DNA from: Thermoanaerobacter kivui
Lineage (GTDB): Bacteria > Bacillota > Thermoanaerobacteria > Thermoanaerobacterales > Thermoanaerobacteraceae
Direction of reading: 5' to 3'
DNA length: 64,000 bases
Assembly: GCF_000763575.1 (NCBI RefSeq)
Contig: NZ_CP009170.1
Span: forward strand, 149,501-213,500
In this document: positions 1-7,945 of the stretch, one piece after another
Numbering within the stretch: the first letter of the stretch is position 1
Layout: each line of letters starts with the position of its first letter
The notes under the pieces: generated by a model
Told to the model about the DNA's origin: nothing
The model's input: the letters and a program-made list of their open reading frames with translations, nothing else
The model's database searches: none
Translations under genes and position numbers: made by a program

Positions 1-62
1 TTGTCAAAAAGTCGTAAAGTGTGTATTATCAAAAAAGATAGGCATAATTAAAATTTTTGTGC

Positions 63-91
63 TTGACTAAATAGTCATTATAAATTATAAT
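63..91 (+). promoter_or_regulatory. Near-consensus sigma-A promoter
   Basis: TTGACT at 63-68 and TATAAT at 86-91 are separated by exactly 17 bases, so transcription should begin near position 98. The nearest gene on this strand starts at 322 and a strong terminator lies at 197-236, so the promoter probably drives a short RNA, or a leader attenuated ahead of the ZIP gene. Confidence 0.7.
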
Positions 92-97
92 TATAAA

Positions 98-236
98 AAA
101 ATACTTTAGTAAGCTAAACTAAAAAAATAGCAGTATGCAACAAAATACCTACAATTTGACATTGCCCCCCAGCTGTCCTCTATAGAGGATGCTTTGTTCG
201 CTCGATGGTCCTCCTACCTTCGAGCGAATTTTTTTA
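98..236 (+). ncRNA. Candidate C-rich small RNA or attenuated leader
   Basis: This roughly 138-base transcript is bounded by a consensus promoter (63-91) and an intrinsic terminator (197-236). I see no convincing coding frame in it. It carries a run of six C at about 166-171, a perfect 14-base palindrome at 176-189 (TCCTCTATAGAGGA), and a terminator loop reading TCCTCCT at 209-215, which is complementary to an AGGAGGA Shine-Dalgarno. The GAGGA of the palindrome could instead pair with TCCTC in the terminator loop, so two folds are possible. The alternative is a metal-responsive leader for the ZIP gene, but the coding region lies 85 bases past the terminator and could have its own promoter. The RNA identity is inferred. 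Confidence 0.45.
197..236 (+). terminator. Intrinsic terminator with anti-SD loop
   Basis: TTCGCTCGA (197-205) pairs perfectly with TCGAGCGAA (220-228), followed by seven T. The 14-base loop contains TCCTCCT. Confidence 0.85.
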
Positions 237-321
237 TGTCCAATCATAATGCTTATTAGGGATTAATACATTTAAGGTAGAGTATATTTTATGTTTAAAG
301 CGTAAAAAGGAGATGTTTTAT

Positions 322-1044
322 ATGTCTACCTTAAATGCCATGATAATAGGTTCTTTGGTGGGGGTAATTGGCACAGGATTAGGGGGAGCGGCCACTTATT
401 TTTTTAAAAATCCTTCTAAAAAATTTTTCAGTGGACTTATGGGAATTGCTGCAGGTTTAATGCTTTCCATTGTAGCATTTGACCTTTTGCCTCATGCTTT
501 TGAAATAGCAGGACTTTCTATGGCGATAATTGGTATATTAATAGGGGCTATCTTGGTTTCACTTTTTGATATGTTAATTGCTGAAGGAGGAATTACTAAA
601 AATACATATATAAAGGAAGGTATACTTTTAGGTATTGCAATTGCTCTGCATAATTTTCCTGAAGGGCTGGCGATAGGCTCCGGCTTTATGGTTTCTAATT
701 CTTTAGGTGCCAGTATCGCACTTGTTATAACTTTGCATGACTTTCCTGAAGGTTTGGCAATGGCAACTCCTCTATCTATAGGGGGTGTATCCCCTTTTAA
801 GAATGTAGTATACACTGTACTTGCAGGAATCCCTACGGGTATAGGTGCTTTGGTTGGAGTTCTGACGGGAGGTATTTCTCCCTATTTTATTGGCTTAAAT
901 TTAGGTATAGCGGGAGGTGCTATGCTTTATGTGACTTGTGGAGATATGATTCCACAGGCGAGAAATATTTATAAAGGAGAAATTTCTATTTTGGGGATGA
1001 TATTAGGTATTATAGGTGGTATAATAATAACAAAGTATTTATGA
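322..1044 (+). CDS. ZIP family divalent metal transporter
   Basis: The 240-residue polytopic membrane protein belongs to the ZIP family, which moves zinc, iron or manganese into the cytoplasm. Two family signatures are visible: HNFPEGLAIG (about residues 110-119) and HDFPEGLAMA (about 139-148), the His/Glu metal-binding helices 4 and 5. About eight hydrophobic segments cover the whole length. I place the start at ATG 322 because the AAGGAG at 307-312 is nine bases upstream; an earlier ATG at 313 overlaps that ribosome binding site. It is the first gene of a co-directional run toward tagO-wecB, 30 bases before the next gene. The actual metal cannot be read from the sequence. Confidence 0.88.
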   Translation: MSTLNAMIIGSLVGVIGTGLGGAATYFFKNPSKKFFSGLMGIAAGLMLSIVAFDLLPHAFEIAGLSMAIIGILIGAILVSLFDMLIAEGGITKNTYIKEGILLGIAIALHNFPEGLAIGSGFMVSNSLGASIALVITLHDFPEGLAMATPLSIGGVSPFKNVVYTVLAGIPTGIGALVGVLTGGISPYFIGLNLGIAGGAMLYVTCGDMIPQARNIYKGEISILGMILGIIGGIIITKYL

Positions 1045-1074
1045 TCTATAGCTTTTTACCAAGGAGTGCCATAT

Positions 1075-2139
1075 ATGACGAAAATAATAAAAATTGATAG
1101 AAATAAACCAGATGTTAGCCTTATTGATTTTGCAGCGGAAGTCATACGAAAAGGAGGACTTGTGGCGTTTCCTACTGAGACTGTCTATGGCATTGGGGCA
1201 AATTCTTTTGATATAGAGGCAGTGAAAAAAATTTTCATAGCAAAAGGAAGACCACAAGACAATCCTCTCATTCTTCACATAGCAGATATTGAAGTAGTGT
1301 ATGACCTTACTTTACATGTCCCTGAAAAAGCTAAAGTGCTTATGGAAAGGTTTTGGCCAGGTCCATTGACACTTATTTTTAAAAAATCCGATAAAGTTCC
1401 TTCGGTTAATACAGCTGGAATGGATACTGTTGCTATCAGAATGCCTTCAAATAAAATAGCCCATCTTTTAATTAAAAGGGCGGGAGTCCCCATATCTGCC
1501 CCCAGTGCTAATGTTTTTGGGAAGCCCAGTCCTACAGACGCCTCACATGTTATTGAAGATTTATACGGAAAGATTGATGTAATAATAGATGGGGGAAAAT
1601 GTGACGTTGGTGTGGAATCGACAGTTTTGGATTTGACAGAAAAAGTGCCAGTAATTTTAAGGCCAGGAGCAGTCACCGTAGAAATGCTAAAAGGATTGAT
1701 AGGGGATGTTTTAATAGACCCTTCTCTCTTAAAAAAGCCAGATGAAAATATAAAACCTAAATCCCCAGGGATGAAGTACAAACATTATTCTCCTAATGCA
1801 GAAGTGTACATAGTAAAAGGAGACCTTAAAAAAGTTGTTAAAAAAATTCAAGAATTGACAGAAGAACAATTGAAATACGGCAAAAAAGTTGGTATAATGG
1901 CAACGGTACAAACTTCGACACAGTATAAAAATGGAGAAATTATTGTCGTAGGTGATAGAGACAAGCCCGAGACGATAGCGAAAAATTTGTTTGAGGTTTT
2001 GAGGGAATTTGACAGGCGAGGCGTTGATGTCGTATTTTCTGAAAGCTTCGATTATGACAATATTGGACTTGCCATAATGAATAGACTGGAAAAAGCTGCT
2101 GGATATAAAGAAATAATTGCTGAAGGGGAGTCTCAATGA
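1075..2139 (+). CDS. ywlC: L-threonylcarbamoyladenylate synthase (Sua5/YwlC)
   Basis: The protein makes threonylcarbamoyl-AMP from threonine, bicarbonate and ATP, the first step of the t6A37 modification of ANN-decoding tRNAs. The N-terminal YrdC/Sua5 fold shows PTETVYGIG (about residues 34-42) and KGRPQDNPLILHI (about 57-69). The C-terminal third is the Sua5-specific domain, so this is the long Sua5 form (354 residues), not the short TsaC form. The start is ATG 1075, eight bases after AAGGAG at 1061-1066; the upstream GTG at 1066 lies inside that site. Its stop overlaps the next ATG (ATGA), which implies translational coupling to ywlE, the same neighbour as in Bacillus. Confidence 0.93.
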   Translation: MTKIIKIDRNKPDVSLIDFAAEVIRKGGLVAFPTETVYGIGANSFDIEAVKKIFIAKGRPQDNPLILHIADIEVVYDLTLHVPEKAKVLMERFWPGPLTLIFKKSDKVPSVNTAGMDTVAIRMPSNKIAHLLIKRAGVPISAPSANVFGKPSPTDASHVIEDLYGKIDVIIDGGKCDVGVESTVLDLTEKVPVILRPGAVTVEMLKGLIGDVLIDPSLLKKPDENIKPKSPGMKYKHYSPNAEVYIVKGDLKKVVKKIQELTEEQLKYGKKVGIMATVQTSTQYKNGEIIVVGDRDKPETIAKNLFEVLREFDRRGVDVVFSESFDYDNIGLAIMNRLEKAAGYKEIIAEGESQ

Positions 2140-2588
2140 AGGTATTGTTTGTATGTACAGGTAATACATGTAGGAGCCCGATGGCAGAGGGCTTATTCAA
2201 TGCTCAGGCTAAAGCCTTAGGTAAGGATTTTAAAGCAAAATCTGCAGGAGTTTTTGCGCCGGAGGGTTTTTCTGCTTCACAAGAAGCGATAAAAGTATTG
2301 AAAGAAGATTACAATATTGATATATCGAATCACAAGTCAAAAAGTCTCACACGACAAGATGTGGAACAAGCCGATTTGATTTTGACAATGTCAAATTCTC
2401 ATAAACGCAGCATACTCATGCAGTATCCTGAATATTCTCATAAAGTTTTCACCATAAAGGAATTTGTAGGATTAGATGGTGAAGTAGAAGACCCTTACGG
2501 TATGCCTATAGATGTTTACAAAAAGACGGCTGAAGAGTTAAATGGCTTAATATCAAAAGTTATACAAAAGATTTCACAAGAAAGGTAG
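2136..2588 (+). CDS. ywlE: Low-molecular-weight phosphatase, protein-arginine phosphatase type
   Basis: This 150-residue cytoplasmic phosphatase has the P-loop CTGNTCRSP at residues 7-15 with nucleophile Cys7 and Arg13. The general acid lies in a DPYG motif near residue 118. Thr11 in the loop is the residue reported to favour phosphoarginine over phosphotyrosine in Bacillus YwlE, so I prefer arginine phosphatase to tyrosine phosphatase. In Bacillus that enzyme opposes the McsB arginine kinase of the CtsR/Clp quality-control system; neither partner is in this window. The start overlaps the ywlC stop by four bases. Confidence 0.88.
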   Translation: MKVLFVCTGNTCRSPMAEGLFNAQAKALGKDFKAKSAGVFAPEGFSASQEAIKVLKEDYNIDISNHKSKSLTRQDVEQADLILTMSNSHKRSILMQYPEYSHKVFTIKEFVGLDGEVEDPYGMPIDVYKKTAEELNGLISKVIQKISQER

Positions 2589-2596
2589 GGTGTGTT

Positions 2597-3043
2597 ATGA
2601 TTGCATTAGGTGCTGACCATGGTGGATATGAACTCAAAGAGATTATAAAAAAATATTTAGAGGAAAAAGGAATAGAGTACAAGGACTTTGGCACTTTTAG
2701 CACAGAATCTGTTGATTATACTGATTACGCCTTAAAAGTGGCAGAAGCTGTTGCTTCAGGGGATTGCAGCGAGGGAATATTGGTTTGTGGTACAGGAATA
2801 GGCATGTCTATTGTAGCAAACAAAGTGCCAGGGATTAGGGCTGCTCATGTGGAGGATGTCTTTTCGGCAAAAGCTGCAAAAGAACATAATAATGCCAATA
2901 TTTTGTGTATGGGTGGACGTATAACAGGTCCTGGCCTTGCTGTGATGATGGTAGAAGAATGGCTAAACGCTACTTTTCAAGGAGGTCGCCATCAAAGGAG
3001 AATTGACAAAATAGCAGATATTGAGAAAAAATACAATAAATAA
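2597..3043 (+). CDS. rpiB: RpiB/LacAB-type sugar-phosphate isomerase
   Basis: The 148-residue protein has full RpiB length. It shows the N-terminal GADHGGYELK signature (residues 5-14) and the active-site stretch CGTGIGMSIVANK (about residues 65-77) with catalytic Cys. RpiB interconverts ribose 5-phosphate and ribulose 5-phosphate in the non-oxidative pentose phosphate pathway, and some family members act on allose 6-phosphate. It follows ywlE by eight bases and precedes upp, so local supply of ribose phosphate for PRPP-dependent uracil salvage is a reasonable reading. Confidence 0.92.
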   Translation: MIALGADHGGYELKEIIKKYLEEKGIEYKDFGTFSTESVDYTDYALKVAEAVASGDCSEGILVCGTGIGMSIVANKVPGIRAAHVEDVFSAKAAKEHNNANILCMGGRITGPGLAVMMVEEWLNATFQGGRHQRRIDKIADIEKKYNK

Positions 3044-3076
3044 AAACTTTCGTGTTAATATAATTTCGAATCTTAA

Positions 3077-3727
<651 letters not shown>

Positions 3728-3763
3728 TTTGGGCATCTCTTTATTGAAAGGAATGTAGGTTAA

Positions 3764-4207
3764 ATGAGACCTTCATGGGATGAGTATTTTATGCAAATTG
3801 TGGATGTAGTTAAGAACCGTTCTACCTGTCTGAGAAGACAGGTGGGAGCTATTTTGGTGGTGGACAAACACATAATCTCTACAGGGTATAACGGTCCGCC
3901 GACAGGGCTTTTGCATTGTGAGGAAACAGGGTGCTTAAGAGATCAATTAGGAATACCTTCTGGAGAGAGGCCGGAACTGTGTAGAGGGGTACATGCGGAG
4001 CAAAATGCGATTATACAAGCGGCATTGTATGGGGTAAGTACTAAAGGGGCTACTCTGTATGTGAGTGCTAGCCCTTGTGCTATATGTGCTAAGATGCTAA
4101 TTAATGCAGGAATTAAACGCATTGTATACGAAGAGGAATATTCTGATGAATTGGCTTTTAAGCTTCTAAAAGAAGCAAATATTGACTTAGTAAAAATTGA
4201 GAGATAA
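3764..4207 (+). CDS. comEB: dCMP deaminase (ComEB family)
   Basis: The 147-residue zinc enzyme of the cytidine/deoxycytidylate deaminase superfamily converts dCMP to dUMP for dTMP synthesis. The zinc site is complete: HAEQNAIIQ (His and catalytic Glu, about residues 83-91) and SPCAICAKM (two Cys, about 104-112). The gene is called comEB in Bacillus, where it sits in a competence operon; here it lies between upp and tagO, as in many clostridia. The start has a GGAATG-type upstream purine tract, weaker than its neighbours. Confidence 0.9.
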   Translation: MRPSWDEYFMQIVDVVKNRSTCLRRQVGAILVVDKHIISTGYNGPPTGLLHCEETGCLRDQLGIPSGERPELCRGVHAEQNAIIQAALYGVSTKGATLYVSASPCAICAKMLINAGIKRIVYEEEYSDELAFKLLKEANIDLVKIER

Positions 4208-4275
4208 AATAGTATTGGCATATGTTGAAGCGAATGAATAAGATAGAGTGAAAAACTCCGAAGGAGTGTTAAAAA

Positions 4276-5316
4276 ATGAAAATATACCTTTTATCTTTTG
4301 TTGTGGCATTTATAGTGTCACTTATTGCTACTCCCGTAGCGAAAAAATTGGCTTTTGCGATTGGGGCCATTGATATACCTAATGAAGAGAGGCGCATACA
4401 TACCAAACCTATTCCAAGATTAGGTGGATTAGCTATTTATTTTGGTACCATAACGAGTATATTGTTATTTTTACCCAAAACCCACGAAACCATTGGTATA
4501 GTCTTAGGAGCCACAATAATTGCAGTCTTGGGATTGTTTGATGATAAGTACAGTCTTAGTGCAAAAATTAAACTTTTAGGACAAGTTGTAGCAGCCGTAG
4601 TACTGATAATAAGTGGTGTGAGAATAGATTGGCTTTCTAATCCTTTTGGAGATGGAATGATATATCTGAAAAGCTGGGTAGCCATTCCTCTTACGCTTTT
4701 TTGGGTAGTAGGGATTACGAATACTATGAATCTCATCGATGGCCTTGACGGACTGGCAGCAGGAATAGCAGTCATATCATCGGGTTCTCTTTTTATAGTC
4801 TCTCTTTTAAATGGCAGATTTGCAACCGCTGTTATTTCAATCGCTATTGCTGGTGCTGCTTTAGGTTTTTTGCCTTACAATTTTAATCCTGCAAAAATTT
4901 TTATGGGAGATACAGGGTCTATGTTTTTAGGATTTGTGCTGGCAGCTATATCCATACAAGGAGCAGTAAAATCAGCAGCGGCAATCGCTATTGCAGTGCC
5001 AATTCTTGCCTTAGGAGTTCCGATATTTGACACAGCCTTTGCAATTATTAGAAGATTAATAAACGGCAAACCAATTATGGAGGCAGATAAAGGACATTTG
5101 CACCACAGGCTTTTAGAAAAAGGCCTTACACAAAAACAGGCTGTGCTTATAATGTACGGTGTTAGTGTATTACTGGGGATAAGCGCTATATTGATATCTT
5201 CCAGCAGTGAAATAAAAGGTTTGATTATCCTCTTTATTTCGATTTTGTTTGTAATGTGGGGTGCAGATAGGATCGGACTTTTGGAAAGGCAAAGGAAAGG
5301 TACACAGACTCGTTGA
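4276..5316 (+). CDS. tagO: Undecaprenyl-phosphate GlcNAc-1-phosphate transferase
   Basis: This 346-residue polytopic membrane enzyme belongs to the MraY/WecA family. It transfers GlcNAc-1-P from UDP-GlcNAc to undecaprenyl phosphate, the first membrane step of teichoic acid and other cell-wall glycopolymers. Conserved motifs are present: FDDKYSLSAKIKL (about residue 78), NLIDGLDGLAAG (about 153-164), FMGDTGSMFLGF (about 211-222) and the HLHHRL cytoplasmic loop (about 274-279). The ribosome site AAGGAGTG sits in a small hairpin (ACTCC-GAA-GGAGT, 4254-4266), which could moderate translation. It is followed by wecB, which supplies ManNAc units for the same polymers. Confidence 0.92.
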   Translation: MKIYLLSFVVAFIVSLIATPVAKKLAFAIGAIDIPNEERRIHTKPIPRLGGLAIYFGTITSILLFLPKTHETIGIVLGATIIAVLGLFDDKYSLSAKIKLLGQVVAAVVLIISGVRIDWLSNPFGDGMIYLKSWVAIPLTLFWVVGITNTMNLIDGLDGLAAGIAVISSGSLFIVSLLNGRFATAVISIAIAGAALGFLPYNFNPAKIFMGDTGSMFLGFVLAAISIQGAVKSAAAIAIAVPILALGVPIFDTAFAIIRRLINGKPIMEADKGHLHHRLLEKGLTQKQAVLIMYGVSVLLGISAILISSSSEIKGLIILFISILFVMWGADRIGLLERQRKGTQTR

Positions 5317-5348
5317 CGATTGTATTCTTTTAAGGAGTGAATTAAATT

Positions 5349-6503
5349 ATGGCACTAAAAATCATATCTGTTTTTGGTACAAGACCTGAAGCTATTAAAA
5401 TGGCACCTCTTATTAAAGCTTTGGAAAGAGAGAAGAATTTTCAATCAAAAGTTTGCGTTACAGCCCAGCACCGGGAGATGCTCGATCAGGTGCTGAGGCT
5501 TTTTAATATTACTCCGCATTATGATTTGAACATCATGAAAGAAAAACAGACATTATCTGAAATCACTACTTCTGCCCTTATAGGGCTTGAAAGAGTCTTT
5601 AATAGCGAAAAACCGGACCTTGTACTTGTACACGGAGATACTACAACAACTTTTGTTGCTGCATTAGCAGCTTTTTATCACAAAATTAAGGTGGGACATG
5701 TAGAAGCAGGGCTGAGGTCTTTTAACAAATGGTTTCCATATCCCGAAGAGATAAACAGAAAGCTTACAGGAGTTTTGACAGATTTACACTTTGCTCCTAC
5801 AACTACAGCAAAATCTAATCTTTTAAAAGAAGGTGTAAGTGAAGAAAATATTTTTGTTACAGGTAATACTGTTATAGATGCAATGGCATATACTGTAAGG
5901 AAAGATTATGTTTTTAGGGATGAACGGCTCAACCAAATTGATTACAATAATAAAAAAGTCATTGTTGTTACAGCCCATAGAAGAGAGAATTGGGGACAAC
6001 CCCTTGAAAATATATGTAATGCTCTTAAGAATATTGCCAAAAATTACAAGGATACCTATATAATATATCCAGTACACAAAAATCCTGTGGTGAGAGAGAC
6101 GGTATTTAGCATATTAAAAGGGCTTGACAATGTGCTTCTTCTGGACCCACTTGATACAGACGAAATGCACAATCTCATGGCAAAATGCTATATGGTAATG
6201 ACAGATTCAGGAGGTTTACAGGAAGAAGTACCTTCTCTTGGCAAACCTGTGCTTGTTTTGAGAGATGTTACCGAGAGACCGGAGGCTGTTGAAGCAGGTA
6301 CGGTAAAAGTCATTGGAACAGAACAGCAGGTTGTATACAATGAAGGAGCATTGCTTCTTGAAAATAAAGAAGAATATGATAAAATGGCTAATGCGGTAAA
6401 TCCATATGGTGATGGTAAAGCCTCTTTGAGAATAATTCAGGCGATAAAATATGCGTTTAACTTGACTGACAAAAAACCAGAAGAATATAAAGGCGGGGAA
6501 TAA
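5349..6503 (+). CDS. wecB: UDP-N-acetylglucosamine 2-epimerase (non-hydrolysing)
   Basis: The 384-residue cytoplasmic enzyme interconverts UDP-GlcNAc and UDP-ManNAc for teichoic-acid linkage units or capsule. Family motifs include GTRPEAIKMAP (residues 10-20), HGDTTTTFVAALAA (about 96-109), VEAGLRS (about 118-124), DSGGLQEE (about 287-294) and RDVTERPE (about 306-313). The catalytic acids and His of the WecB/MnaA family lie in these blocks. It follows tagO by 32 bases and ends the operon: the stop codon lies in the loop of the terminator hairpin at 6491-6513. In Bacillus the orthologue is mnaA. Confidence 0.95.
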   Translation: MALKIISVFGTRPEAIKMAPLIKALEREKNFQSKVCVTAQHREMLDQVLRLFNITPHYDLNIMKEKQTLSEITTSALIGLERVFNSEKPDLVLVHGDTTTTFVAALAAFYHKIKVGHVEAGLRSFNKWFPYPEEINRKLTGVLTDLHFAPTTTAKSNLLKEGVSEENIFVTGNTVIDAMAYTVRKDYVFRDERLNQIDYNNKKVIVVTAHRRENWGQPLENICNALKNIAKNYKDTYIIYPVHKNPVVRETVFSILKGLDNVLLLDPLDTDEMHNLMAKCYMVMTDSGGLQEEVPSLGKPVLVLRDVTERPEAVEAGTVKVIGTEQQVVYNEGALLLENKEEYDKMANAVNPYGDGKASLRIIQAIKYAFNLTDKKPEEYKGGE

Positions 6504-6513
6504 ACCCCGCTTT
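6491..6513 (+). terminator. Terminator of the tagO-wecB operon
   Basis: GCGGGG (6492-6497) pairs with CCCCGC (6504-6509), followed by TTTT. The wecB stop codon is in the loop. It lies between convergent genes and may work in both directions. Confidence 0.85.
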
Positions 6514-6525
6514 TATGAATTTATT

Positions 6526-6822
6526 TTATTTATTAGCTTCTGCTTTTGTTTGGCTTTTTGCGATTAAGTACCAGATGAAGCCGATTACTATTGCTCCGAT
6601 GAATCCGCCTATTACGTTGTAATCAGCGACCATCCAGCCCCATTTACCTAGGTAAGCGCCGCCAAGCCATGCTCCGATTAGATGTGCTACAAGTGCTGCC
6701 CAATATGTTCCGTAGATTTTATTTAGTTTTTCACCGTAAGATTGTCCGGCTTTGTAGTTAAACAAGGGATGAAATATAAGACTAGATATGATGCCGACCA
6801 CAAGAAGTGCTACCCAGAACAT
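6526..6822 (-). CDS. Small three-helix membrane protein, unknown function
   Basis: I do not recognise this 98-residue protein. It has an N-terminal hydrophobic helix (residues 2-18), a polar stretch with a KAGQSYGEKLNK segment, a second helix (about 41-60, rich in Ala and Gly) and a third (about 70-88), ending in a charged tail. Such Gly-rich layouts resemble transglycosylase-associated/YeaQ-type proteins, but the match is weak. It is real by its excellent ribosome site (TAAGGAGGTG) directly before the ATG and its lone convergent placement. Its promoter region has unusual phased repeats (see 6881-6968), so it may be under inducible control. Confidence 0.75.
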   Translation of the reverse strand: MFWVALLVVGIISSLIFHPLFNYKAGQSYGEKLNKIYGTYWAALVAHLIGAWLGGAYLGKWGWMVADYNVIGGFIGAIVIGFIWYLIAKSQTKAEANK

Positions 6823-6880
6823 GGTTTACACCTCCTTATTAAAATATTTTACCCTCTACCTATAATTTTAATTAATAAAA

Positions 6881-6968
6881 ATTATAAAACAAATTTAGAT
6901 TTTGACCTTTTTTGACCAAAAATCCTCAATAGGAAAATTTATCTATGTTTATCTGACCTTATCTGACC
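6881..6968 (-). promoter_or_regulatory. Promoter with four phased GGTCA direct repeats
   Basis: Read on the minus strand, TATAAT at 6886-6881 is a good -10, but no TTGACA-like -35 stands 17 bases upstream. Instead, GGTCA units (TGACC on plus) occur at 6903-6907, 6913-6917, 6954-6958 and 6964-6968. Spacings of 10, 41 and 10 bases put all four on the same helical face, and the nearest overlaps the -35 position. This is the layout expected for an activator of the OmpR/PhoB type binding tandem direct repeats. The regulator is unknown. Confidence 0.5.
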
Positions 6969-7088
6969 TTTTCTCTTTTTATCTAATTCTTTCTAATAGC
7001 TGTCCTTTTTTCCTATTATGCCAGTAATAAAAATTTTTAAAACCTATGAATAAAATTTTTTGTTGTGGTTAATAATTTAAAATAGAAG

Positions 7089-7157
7089 GGCGGTAGAAAT
7101 CGGCGAATTCATTCTCCCCCTTGTGGATTCGTCGATATTTTACCGCCTATTCTTTTT
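7089..7157 (+). ncRNA. Strong terminator-like hairpin with C-rich loop before ywmB
   Basis: GGCGGTAGAAATCGGCGAAT pairs with the block ending at 7147 (ATTCGTCGATATTTTACCGCC with small bulges), followed by a T-rich tail at 7148-7157. The loop contains TCTCCCCCTT, complementary to purine-rich ribosome sites. It ends 28 bases before the ywmB start with no gene on this strand in the preceding 580 bases. It is therefore either an attenuator in the ywmB leader or the 3' end of a small RNA. The rest of the intergenic region (6823-7088) is AT-rich and holds only the divergent promoter elements. Confidence 0.45.
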
Positions 7158-7185
7158 GTAAAAAATATATGGCGAGGTATGAGGT

Positions 7186-7938
7186 ATGTTTAAAAAAATA
7201 ATTACAGGAATAATAATTTTTGTGGGTTTGTTTTCTTTATTAAGTGTCCAGAGGCAAGCTTTTCTTTCTTTTAATGATGATGTAGAACTTGTAAAGAGAA
7301 GCTTTTTAAATACTGGTGCAAAATATCAATATGCGAATATAAACGCATGGGCAAAGATTAACAATGATTTTACATCTTTTGACAAGTTGAATGAATATAT
7401 CGAAGTCGCGATAAAAGCTATGAATATTGACAAAGATAAAGCAAAAATATCTCGCATTGAGGAAAACAATTTTAGACAAGTGGGAGTAGAATATGCGGAA
7501 AATACCAGACAGGTAAACATTGCAGTACAAACTTTAAAAAATGGCTCAAAAAGCGAAACATATATGTTGATAGACGAGTATCTTCTTAAGGGATATGACG
7601 ATGTTTTAAAAGAGAAAAGTCTTATAAATAATTCTTTTAAAATGTTAAAACTAAAAACTAAGATGGCAGTGTGTTTTGTAGGTATTTTTAATGGGAAGTT
7701 GAATAAAGAAAAAAATAGTAGTATAGTTAAATTAGTACTTAATGAACTTAATGCACAAAAAGTAGAAGGTATGGAAGATGAGAATGTAACAAGCGTTTCT
7801 GCCTATTCTGACAAAATCAAGGAATATATTAAGCTGGGGAGTGAAAAAATAAATTTAAACGTAGCAATAAGATACAGTTCTTTTGACGATAAAACTTATA
7901 TATGGGTTGCCACGCCTATTATAGCGATAGAATATTAA
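7186..7938 (+). CDS. ywmB: YwmB-like protein (DUF1779 family)
   Basis: This 250-residue protein has an N-terminal signal or anchor helix (residues 4-20) and a long soluble remainder, so it likely acts outside the membrane. I assign it to the YwmB family on length, general sequence character and position: ywmB directly precedes murA in Bacillus and many clostridia. No catalytic motif is visible and the function is not known. The gap to murA is only seven bases, so the two are co-transcribed. The ATG follows two GAGGT repeats, either of which could serve as ribosome site. Confidence 0.72.
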   Translation: MFKKIITGIIIFVGLFSLLSVQRQAFLSFNDDVELVKRSFLNTGAKYQYANINAWAKINNDFTSFDKLNEYIEVAIKAMNIDKDKAKISRIEENNFRQVGVEYAENTRQVNIAVQTLKNGSKSETYMLIDEYLLKGYDDVLKEKSLINNSFKMLKLKTKMAVCFVGIFNGKLNKEKNSSIVKLVLNELNAQKVEGMEDENVTSVSAYSDKIKEYIKLGSEKINLNVAIRYSSFDDKTYIWVATPIIAIEY

Positions 7939-7945
7939 AAAGAGG

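Noticed and set aside
1-312. Known metal riboswitch (NiCo or Mn type) for the ZIP gene
   Set aside because: I could not find the conserved elements of either class; a generic attenuator or small RNA fits as well.
313-321. ATG 313 as start of the ZIP transporter
   Set aside because: It overlaps the AAGGAG ribosome site; ATG 322 has normal spacing.
4254-4266. Hairpin ACTCC-GAA-GGAGT as a terminator before tagO
   Set aside because: Only five pairs and no T tract; it overlaps the ribosome site and is at most a translational effect.
6951-6970. Tandem TATCTGACCT repeat as a CRISPR remnant
   Set aside because: Only two short units with no spacer-sized gaps; better explained as regulatory direct repeats. 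No CRISPR array or cas gene is seen in the window.
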